Assembly: GCA_004347955.1 (NCBI GenBank)
Contig: QNVH01000016.1
Location: 3,000-8,335, forward strand
Length of the DNA: 5,336 nucleotides
Direction of reading: 5' to 3'
Origin: Thermoproteota archaeon
GTDB taxonomy: Archaea > Thermoproteota > Methanomethylicia > Methanomethylicales > Methanomethylicaceae
Of the stretch, positions 1-4,767 are shown one piece after another. The position numbers and the translations under genes are program-made. The notes beneath the pieces are model-generated. The model saw only the letters and a program-made list of their open reading frames with translations, had not been told where the DNA came from and did not search any database. The first letter of the stretch is position 1. Each line of letters starts with the position of its first letter.

Positions 1-38
1 TATCACTATCCTTATTTCCCTCCTCCTGTTATTTTGTT

Positions 39-43
39 GGGGG
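39..43 (+). promoter_or_regulatory. Weak ribosome binding site of the first gene
   Basis: A GGGGG run lies 7 nt before the ATG at 51. It is a poor match to the archaeal GGAGGTGA consensus. An out-of-frame ATG at 46 lies between, so the site does not by itself fix the start; the coding pattern does. A CCTCCT tract at 22-27, identical to the conserved anti-Shine-Dalgarno core of 16S rRNA, lies just upstream. Confidence 0.4.
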
Positions 44-50
44 CAATGCC

Positions 51-431
51 ATGTCGGAAGAAGACAAAGAACTAGCCGCAATTAAGTTCAAGAAGATGCT
101 CGAGCTCCAGCGGAAGTATGCTGCCCTGCAGCAGAAACCACAGCCAAAGCCCGAGGTGGACGATCTGACGCTGGTAAGGTCAAAGCTCACAGACAGGGGG
201 CCTGAGGTGCTGGACGCCGCCTTGTCACAGTACCCTGAGGCAGCCAAGGAAGTGGTGCGTTACCTGGCGAGGCTGTACAGAAGCGGGAAGCTGAACGAGA
301 CCATCTCTGGTGAAGATCTGTACACGTTGTTCTACGACCTAGGGCTCCGCGTCAGGCTCGAGACTACCATAACCTATGTCAAGGACGGTAAGCGGGTCTC
401 CCTGAGCGAGAGGTTCAGGCGCGGCGAATGA
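51..431 (+). CDS. Small charged helical protein, possibly PDCD5-like nucleic-acid-binding protein
   Basis: This is a 126-residue soluble protein without signal peptide or membrane segment. Residues 1-35 form a basic, glutamine-containing amphipathic helix (KFKKMLELQRKYAALQQK) followed by a proline-rich linker (KPQPKPEV). Residues 38-95 look like a helical bundle (LVRSKLTDRG, then AAKEVVRYLARLYRSGKL, then ISGEDLYTLFYDLGL). The end is a short basic beta-like segment (VRLETTITYVKDGKRVSL). This order, with a basic N-terminal helix, a bundle, and a helix-rich 'G.l...I..e.L' stretch before a basic tail, recalls archaeal PDCD5/TFAR19 DNA-binding proteins. Clear identity is lacking, and the VRLETTITY end is not typical PDCD5. 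It could equally be an uncharacterised archaeal family. The ATG start is preceded by a G-run (39-43) at 7 nt. About 350 nt separate it from grpE, so co-transcription is doubtful. The gene call is firm; the function is a tentative inference. Confidence 0.85.
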   Translation: MSEEDKELAAIKFKKMLELQRKYAALQQKPQPKPEVDDLTLVRSKLTDRGPEVLDAALSQYPEAAKEVVRYLARLYRSGKLNETISGEDLYTLFYDLGLRVRLETTITYVKDGKRVSLSERFRRGE

Positions 432-718
432 GCCCTCACCAAATTAAATATTCTGCATTAAATTCCGTTGTCTTGCTCAGCGAGAGCGGCAATAAGGTGT
501 GGTGATAATAGCAACATACAATAAAAGCAGTTGGAGAAAAGGTAAAGGCAACGGGTAAAGATGACGATAAGGATGAAGATACAGGCAAAATGCAAAGATG
601 AGCTCAAAGGTGAATGCGAAGATAATAAAAGATAAAGATAAAGGTGGAGATGAGATGAAAGACAAAAAGGCAGTATGGTCACAATGATACAACAGCAAAT
701 GCTGTGGCGATAACAATA

Positions 719-748
719 AGATATATATTTGTGTGCGATATATTAAAT
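719..748 (+). promoter_or_regulatory. Tandem TATA-like elements upstream of grpE
   Basis: Two AT-rich elements each begin with GATATAT: GATATATATTT at 720-730 and GATATATTAAA at 737-747, with starts 17 nt apart. Archaeal TATA boxes sit about 25 nt before the transcription start. The first would therefore give a start near 750 and a leader of about 32 nt. The second would give a start near 768 and a leader of about 15 nt. Either is compatible with the preferred TTG start at 783. One copy could instead be an operator for a heat-shock regulator. Location and composition support a promoter region; which copy is used is not shown by the sequence. Confidence 0.5.
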
Positions 749-757
749 CCGAAATCC

Positions 758-776
758 TCACCTCGGTTTGGGGTGG
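758..776 (+). promoter_or_regulatory. Hairpin overlapping the grpE ribosome binding site
   Basis: CACCTC at 759-764 can pair with GGGGTG at 770-775 (one G-U pair) across a 5-nt loop, with one more possible G-U pair at 758/776. The 3' arm includes the first part of the grpE Shine-Dalgarno site (772-778). The 5' arm with its preceding T reads TCACCTC, the same wording as the anti-Shine-Dalgarno end of archaeal 16S rRNA. The stem is short, so this is a candidate only. It would be present only in transcripts starting upstream of 758. Confidence 0.35.
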
Positions 777-778
777 TG
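772..778 (+). promoter_or_regulatory. Ribosome binding site choosing the TTG start of grpE
   Basis: GGTGGTG ends 4 nt before the TTG at 783. The alternative in-frame TTG at 768 has no comparable site before it and would place this motif inside the coding region. The motif therefore argues for the start at 783. Confidence 0.6.
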
Positions 779-782
779 TCCC

Positions 783-1559
783 TTGGATAACCCACAAACA
801 CAGAATACTGCGGTGCCAAATAAACCAGAAGAAAAAAGAAATGAAAAGGAAAATGAGAATGAAAAGGAAAAAGAAAAAGAAAATGAGAATAAGGTCAAAT
901 CCCCGGCTGAGGGCGAAAAAAAGGAGGCAAAGGGCGAAGCCGAGAAGATAGGTGCCCTGATGGCTGCGCTGGAGGAGGAGAAGAGGCGCTCTGAGGACTA
1001 CCTGAACCGACTTAAGTACATGCAGGCTGACTTTGAAAATTTCAGGAAGAGGATGGACCGCCAGATTGAGGAGATCAGGCGGCAGTCCAGCGAGCGCATA
1101 GTCCTTGGGCTTTTGGATGTTGTGGATGAATTGGAAATGGCTATAAAAAACGCGAAATCTTCTGGCTCTGTTGAGACGCTTATCGATGGCGTTGAGATGA
1201 CCCTCAAAAAGTTGAAGAAGGTTTTAGCGGGGGAGGGCGTCTCCCAGATCGAGTGCGTTGGAAAGCCCTTCGACCCTTCAGTTCATGAAGTTGCTTGTGT
1301 CGTGGATGGGGATTCGGACGGCGTTGTCCTAGAGGAGGTAAGGAAGGGCTATGTTATGGGCGGGAGGGTCATCAGACCGAGCGTGGTAAAGATCTCAAAG
1401 AAATCAAGCTCAACCCCTCAGAAGGAACCTGAAGGTGAAAATAAAAAACTAACTGAACTCGAGAGGAAAACTGAAACTGAATATGAAACTGAAAAAGAAA
1501 AAATTACCAAATCAGAAAAAGTAAATTTAATTGAAAAGGAGGGCGATTCAAATGAGTAA
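783..1559 (+). CDS. grpE: GrpE nucleotide exchange factor of DnaK, with extended charged tails
   Basis: GrpE is the cytoplasmic dimeric factor that releases ADP from DnaK. With the TTG at 783 the protein has 258 residues, against about 200 in E. coli. Residues 1-54 are a low-complexity K/E/N tail. Residues about 55-125 form the long coiled-coil helix ([28 protein letters not shown] is the conserved part), followed by the four-helix-bundle region. The beta-domain near 160-204 carries the family signature: FDPSVHEVA, then [16 protein letters not shown]. Residues 205-258 are a second charged, S/T/E/K-rich tail. The core has mixed base composition, whereas both tails are A-rich. The start at 783 is favoured by GGTGGTG just before it; an in-frame TTG at 768 would add five residues. 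The gene overlaps dnaK by 8 nt. Identity is firm; the role of the tails is unknown. Confidence 0.95.
   Translation: MDNPQTQNTAVPNKPEEKRNEKENENEKEKEKENENKVKSPAEGEKKEAKGEAEKIGALMAALEEEKRRSEDYLNRLKYMQADFENFRKRMDRQIEEIRRQSSERIVLGLLDVVDELEMAIKNAKSSGSVETLIDGVEMTLKKLKKVLAGEGVSQIECVGKPFDPSVHEVACVVDGDSDGVVLEEVRKGYVMGGRVIRPSVVKISKKSSSTPQKEPEGENKKLTELERKTETEYETEKEKITKSEKVNLIEKEGDSNE
827..895 (+). repeat. C-free low-complexity tract with short direct repeats inside grpE
   Basis: No cytosine occurs over these 69 nt, and almost all bases are A or G. ATGAAAAGGAAAA occurs at 841-853 and 859-871 (18-nt period). GAAAATGAGAAT occurs at 849-860 and 879-890. The tract encodes the [18 protein letters not shown] part of the GrpE N-terminal tail. 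The pattern is typical of a tract that grows or shrinks by replication slippage in units that keep the frame. Confidence 0.75.
1536..1543 (+). promoter_or_regulatory. Strong ribosome binding site of dnaK inside the end of grpE
   Basis: AAGGAGGG lies 8 nt before the ATG at 1552 and is the best Shine-Dalgarno match in the window. It lies in the last grpE codons, so ribosomes finishing grpE at 1559 could re-initiate directly on dnaK. It decides for ATG 1552 over an in-frame TTG at 1531. Confidence 0.8.
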
Positions 1560-3411
1560 GATCCAGCCTGGAGAAAAAGTCCTTGGTATAGACCTAGGAA
1601 CCACAAATTCCGCCGCCGCGATATTTGAGGGCGGCAAGGCAATAGTGATACCCAGCGCGGAGGGACCTACGGTAGCCGGCAAGATGTTCCCGTCGGTCGT
1701 AGCCTTCACAAAAGACGGCACGCTGCTCGTCGGGGAGCCGGCAAAGCGCCAGGCAACCGCCAATCCCGAAGGTACCGTCTTCGAGATCAAGAGAAAGATG
1801 GGCACCGACTACCGGGTGAAAATTTTTGGCAAGGAGTACACGCCACAGCAGATCTCTGCCTTCATACTCCAAAAGATAAAGAAGGACGCAGAGGCATACT
1901 TGGGAACTCCTATCAAGAAGGCTGTGATAACCGTCCCGGCGCACTTCAACGACAACCAGCGCCAGGCGACAAAGGACGCGGGCGAGATCGCCGGGTTCGA
2001 AGTCCTCAGGATCATAAACGAGCCAACAGCTGCGTGCTTAGCATACGGGATCGACAAGCTCGACAAGGAAATGAAGATCCTTGTCTTCAGCTTCGGCGGG
2101 GGGACACACGACGTTACAGTCATGGACTTCGGCAAGGGTGTCTTCCAAGTCCTTTCCACCAGCGGGGACACAGAGACTGGCGGTGCTGACATAGACAAGG
2201 CCGTAATGGAATACGTGATTGAGGAGTTCAAGAAACAGACCGGGATCGATCTGAGAACGGACAAAACTGCCATGGCTAGGCTAAAGGAGGCCTGCGAGAG
2301 GGCGAAGATAGAGCTCTCGACGCTGATGACCACCGATATAGACCTCCCGTTCATATATGCCGACGCCTCGGGTCCAAAGCACCTCCATATGACCCTCACC
2401 AGGGCTAAGCTTGAGGAGCTCGCTGAGCCCATCGTCAGGCGCACCGAGAGGACTATAATGCGGGCTCTGGAGGACGCGAAGCTAACGCCCGATCAGATCG
2501 ACAAGATCATACTGATCGGAGGGACCACCAGGATGCCCCTTGTCCAGAGGATGATTGAAAGGTTCATGGGCAAGCCCGTTGAGAGGGGCGTCGACCCGAT
2601 GGAGGCCGTGGCAATCGGGGCTGCCATACAGGGCGCGGTCCTCACCGGCGAGGTCAGGGACATCCTGCTTCTGGACGTGACGCCGCTCTCACTAGGCGTG
2701 GAGACTCTTGGCGGGATCTTTACCAAGATAATCGAGAGGAACACCACGATACCCTGCAGGAGGAGTCAGATCTTCACCACAGCAGCCGATATGCAGACCG
2801 CCGTTACCATCCATGTGCTCCAGGGCGAGCGACCCATGGCTGCAGACAACGTCTCCCTTGGAATGTTCAACCTTGAGGGCATCCCACCGGCGCCGCGCGG
2901 GGTCCCGCAGATAGAGGTCACCTTTGACATAGACGCCAATGGCATACTCCACGTGTCCGCCAAGGACCTTGGCACTGGGAAGGAGGCCAAGATAACGATC
3001 ACCGCCTCAACAAAGCTCTCTAAGGAGGAGAAGGAGCGCCTCATCAAGGAGGCTGAGCAGTTCGCGGAGCAGGACAAGAAGAAGAAGGAGCTCGCAGAGA
3101 CGCTCAACATGGCAGACTCCGTCATCTACACCGCCGAGAGGACAAAGAGAGACCTTGGTGACAGGCTCTCTCAGGACCAGAAGGACAGGATCGACAAAGC
3201 CGTCGCCGCGCTGAAAGAAGTCATGCCCACAAAGGAGATCGACAAGATAAAGGCAAAGATGGACGAACTCTCCCGCACACTCCAAGAGATCGGCGCCACG
3301 GTGTACCAGCAGCAGGCCCAGAGGGCTGCCCAGCAAGGGGCAGCGCAGGGCGGAGCCGAAAAAACTGCCGGCGGCGAAAAGGTGGTGGACACCGATTACA
3401 AGGTAAAGTGA
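1552..3411 (+). CDS. dnaK: DnaK (Hsp70) chaperone with an altered phosphate-2 motif
   Basis: ATP-driven cytoplasmic Hsp70 that binds exposed hydrophobic peptides; 619 residues. The nucleotide-binding domain spans about 9-369, with GIDLGTTNS (12-20), the catalytic-lysine segment EIKRKMG (K80), the proline-switch region [11 protein letters not shown] (128-138) and RIINEPTAA (E157). The interdomain linker [12 protein letters not shown] starts at 370. The substrate-binding beta-domain follows to about 490, then the helical lid, then a Gln/Ala/Gly-rich tail ending VVDTDYKVK. The long nucleotide-domain insertion of E. coli DnaK is absent, as in archaeal and Gram-positive forms. Oddities: the phosphate-2 motif reads FSFGGGTHD, with serine 180 in place of the usual Asp (E. 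coli D194, Hsc70 D199). H131 replaces the usual Tyr (E. coli Y145). Cys occurs at 162, 248 and 402, where Ala or Thr is usual. ATG 1552 is chosen because AAGGAGGG lies 8 nt upstream. Family assignment is certain; full ATPase activity is not. Confidence 0.98.
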   Translation: MSKIQPGEKVLGIDLGTTNSAAAIFEGGKAIVIPSAEGPTVAGKMFPSVVAFTKDGTLLVGEPAKRQATANPEGTVFEIKRKMGTDYRVKIFGKEYTPQQISAFILQKIKKDAEAYLGTPIKKAVITVPAHFNDNQRQATKDAGEIAGFEVLRIINEPTAACLAYGIDKLDKEMKILVFSFGGGTHDVTVMDFGKGVFQVLSTSGDTETGGADIDKAVMEYVIEEFKKQTGIDLRTDKTAMARLKEACERAKIELSTLMTTDIDLPFIYADASGPKHLHMTLTRAKLEELAEPIVRRTERTIMRALEDAKLTPDQIDKIILIGGTTRMPLVQRMIERFMGKPVERGVDPMEAVAIGAAIQGAVLTGEVRDILLLDVTPLSLGVETLGGIFTKIIERNTTIPCRRSQIFTTAADMQTAVTIHVLQGERPMAADNVSLGMFNLEGIPPAPRGVPQIEVTFDIDANGILHVSAKDLGTGKEAKITITASTKLSKEEKERLIKEAEQFAEQDKKKKELAETLNMADSVIYTAERTKRDLGDRLSQDQKDRIDKAVAALKEVMPTKEIDKIKAKMDELSRTLQEIGATVYQQQAQRAAQQGAAQGGAEKTAGGEKVVDTDYKVK

Positions 3412-3519
3412 GGTGCCTCCTAAGGCAGAACAGGTATGATCAGATACCAATGGAGATAAAAAAGGCGCAGATAGATCAAAGTTTGAGAAAATCCCGAACA
3501 ATTTTTGTTGGTGGGCAGC
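3412..3519 (+). promoter_or_regulatory. dnaK-dnaJ spacer with two small inverted repeats
   Basis: This 108-nt spacer starts right after the dnaK stop. TGCCT (3414-3418) and AGGCA (3423-3427) form a 5-bp stem with a 4-nt loop. GGTAT (3433-3437) and ATACC (3444-3448) form a second 5-bp stem with a 6-nt loop. No T-run follows, so neither is a classical terminator; RNA processing or protein binding is possible. GATAAAAAAG at 3455-3464 is a weak TATA-like element that could give dnaJ its own start near 3485. TTTTTG at 3502-3507 precedes the dnaJ ribosome binding site. Confidence 0.4.
3510..3515 (+). promoter_or_regulatory. Ribosome binding site choosing the ATG of dnaJ
   Basis: GGTGGG ends 4 nt before the ATG at 3520, the same spacing as at grpE. 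In-frame upstream starts (TTG at 3505 and 3508, GTG at 3511) would put this motif inside the gene, and translation from 3520 gives the normal DnaJ N-terminus ([10 protein letters not shown] at residues 4-13). Confidence 0.6.
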
Positions 3520-4653
3520 ATGGCCAGCAAGAAGGACTACTACGAGATCTTGGGCGTCCCGAGGAATGCTACTAAGGAGCAGATCAAGGACGCCTACCGG
3601 AGGCTGGCCATGCAGTACCACCCGGACAGGAACAAATCCCCTGACGCCGAAGAGAAGTTCAAGGAGATCTCAGAGGCCTACGCGGTCTTATCTGACGATG
3701 AGAAGAGGCGCCAGTACGACCTTTTGGGCAGGGCTGACTTCGGTCAGTACTACACCCAGGAGGACATATTTCGAGGCGCAGACTTCGAGTCGATATTCAG
3801 GGAGATGGGATTTGGATTTGATATCGGCGACCTCTTCAACATGTTCTTCGGAGGAGACTTCGCCAGGCGCGCTTATGCCCGGCAGGTGACCCGTGGAAGG
3901 GACCTCAACTACAACCTTGAGATCTCCCTGGAGGAGGCTTTCAGGGGCACAGAGAAGGAGATCGAGGTACCAAGAACGGAGCGTTGCGATGTGTGCGGCG
4001 GGACCGGGGCGGCGCCTGGCACATCCCTAAAAACCTGTGGCAGGTGCGGGGGCACCGGGCAGATCCAGAATGTGAGGACCACAGGCTTCGCGAGGTTTGT
4101 GACAGTCACACCTTGCAACGTCTGCGGCGGCTCCGGGACCGTTGTCGAGACCCCCTGCAGGGAGTGCCGAGGCTCTGGTTTAATCAAGAGGCGCAGGATC
4201 ATCACGGTTAGGGTCCCTGCCGGCGTGGACGACGGCCAGCAGCTCAGGCTCAGGGGCGAGGGCGAGGCGTCTCCCAACGGCGGTCCGCCGGGCGATCTCT
4301 TCGTCAACATTTCAATAAGACCACACCCCTACTTCAAAAGGAGAGGCTCAGACCTTTACTACGACCTCAAGATAGGGTTCCCTCAGGCAGCCCTTGGTAC
4401 CGAGGTCACAGTCCCGACCCTTGACGGAGACGTGGTGGTCAACATTAAGCCTGGCACCCAGCCGGGGGAGGTCCTGCGGATAAAGGGGAAGGGCATGCCC
4501 AAGCTTGGCGGGTATGGCAGGGGAAACCTGATGATCAGGGTCAATGTAGAAGTACCTACAAGCCTCTCTCCGAGGCAGAGAGAGCTCTTGGAGGAGCTAG
4601 CAAGGGAATTCGACCAGGAAGTAAAGCCAAAGAAAAACTTCTTCCACTTTTGA
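3520..4653 (+). CDS. dnaJ: DnaJ (Hsp40) class A co-chaperone
   Basis: DnaJ binds unfolded protein, passes it to DnaK and stimulates the DnaK ATPase. The 377-residue product is full length for a type I (class A) Hsp40. The J domain spans residues 5-70 with the HPD motif at 34-36. The following linker (71-125) is phenylalanine-rich but low in glycine and holds DIF-type motifs ([20 protein letters not shown]). The zinc-binding domain has four CxxCxGxG repeats with Cys at 156/159, 173/176, 199/202 and 213/216; all eight cysteines are present, and the fourth repeat reads CRECRGSG. The peptide-binding beta-domains (about 125-155 and 221-345) and the C-terminal dimerisation helix ([15 protein letters not shown]) are intact. 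The gene follows dnaK after 108 nt and may be read from the grpE promoter, a local promoter, or both. Nothing suggests loss of function, and the intact HPD implies a DnaK able to respond to it. Confidence 0.98.
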   Translation: MASKKDYYEILGVPRNATKEQIKDAYRRLAMQYHPDRNKSPDAEEKFKEISEAYAVLSDDEKRRQYDLLGRADFGQYYTQEDIFRGADFESIFREMGFGFDIGDLFNMFFGGDFARRAYARQVTRGRDLNYNLEISLEEAFRGTEKEIEVPRTERCDVCGGTGAAPGTSLKTCGRCGGTGQIQNVRTTGFARFVTVTPCNVCGGSGTVVETPCRECRGSGLIKRRRIITVRVPAGVDDGQQLRLRGEGEASPNGGPPGDLFVNISIRPHPYFKRRGSDLYYDLKIGFPQAALGTEVTVPTLDGDVVVNIKPGTQPGEVLRIKGKGMPKLGGYGRGNLMIRVNVEVPTSLSPRQRELLEELAREFDQEVKPKKNFFHF

Positions 4654-4660
4654 TATTTTA
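4648..4660 (+). terminator. T-rich terminator candidate after dnaJ
   Basis: TTTTGATATTTTA spans the dnaJ stop codon (4651-4653). Archaeal RNA polymerase stops at T-rich tracts on the coding strand without needing a hairpin. The two T4 runs interrupted by GATA make a modest candidate, supported by the promoter-like element about 70 nt downstream. Confidence 0.4.
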
Positions 4661-4726
4661 CTTGAAAATCGACGCCACACAGTGAGGGCCAAAATCAGGT
4701 GCTTGAGCTAGATCAATTGCACTATG

Positions 4727-4734
4727 TTTTAATA
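4727..4734 (+). promoter_or_regulatory. TATA-box candidate for the CCG-domain gene
   Basis: TTTTAATA ends 33 nt before the ATG at 4768. The expected transcription start near 4755 would leave a leader of about 12 nt, holding AGGTCTGATC (4755-4764), a partial match to the archaeal GGAGGTGATC ribosome binding consensus. Spacing and wording both suit an archaeal promoter, so this gene is probably transcribed separately from dnaJ. Confidence 0.5.
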
Positions 4735-4767
4735 GAGGGCGCTTGAAGATTATAAGGTCTGATCATC

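Larger units (their letters stand above)
432..782 (+). other. Gene-free purine-rich spacer before grpE
   Basis: This stretch of about 350 nt has no convincing gene. It opens with an AT-rich patch (441-453) and a pyrimidine patch (464-479). From about 530 to 670 it is strongly purine-rich on the + strand, with stuttering AAAGATAAAGATAAAGG-like wording. Translated, it gives only short charged fragments in different frames: GEKVKATGKDDDKDEDTGKM from 533, then KDELKGECEDNKR from 595, then DKDKGGDEMKDKKAVWSQ to 687. All are broken by stops and have no shared frame. The opposite strand reads open for up to about 106 codons, but as Leu/Ser/Tyr/Phe-rich low complexity, which is what the complement of purine-rich DNA gives. 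The last 65 nt hold the promoter-like and ribosome-binding elements of grpE. Confidence 0.75.

Noticed and set aside
473..493. Imperfect hairpin TTGCTC...GAG(CGG)CAA as a terminator of the first gene
   Set aside because: It needs a 3-nt bulge and has no T-run after it.
499..558. 19-codon frame starting with GTG (MVIIATYNKSSWRKGKGNG)
   Set aside because: It is too short, lacks a well-spaced ribosome binding site and has no recognisable product; chance is sufficient.
477..797. Reverse-strand open frame of about 106 codons, Leu/Phe/Tyr/Ser-rich, looking like membrane segments
   Set aside because: It is the complement of the purine-rich spacer and runs across the grpE start region. Its hydrophobicity follows from pyrimidine-rich codons, and no ribosome binding site or known domain is seen.
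841..890. Short repeats in grpE as a CRISPR or operator array
   Set aside because: Units are low-complexity, differ in period (18 and 30 nt), lie inside a coding frame and keep it; slippage explains them.
733..951. Lys/Arg-rich forward frame overlapping the grpE N-terminus
   Set aside because: It is an out-of-frame reading of the A/G-rich GrpE tail. It stops once the conserved GrpE core approaches, and the core is in the other frame.
1809..2444. Long reverse-strand frame opposite dnaK (about 211 codons)
   Set aside because: It is antisense to strongly conserved Hsp70 sequence, so its openness is a by-product of dnaK codon use. There is no family resemblance and no expression signals.
3007..3621. 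Long reverse-strand frame opposite the dnaK end and dnaJ start (about 204 codons)
   Set aside because: It is a leucine-rich shadow of Lys/Glu-rich codons on the other strand and spans two real genes and their spacer.
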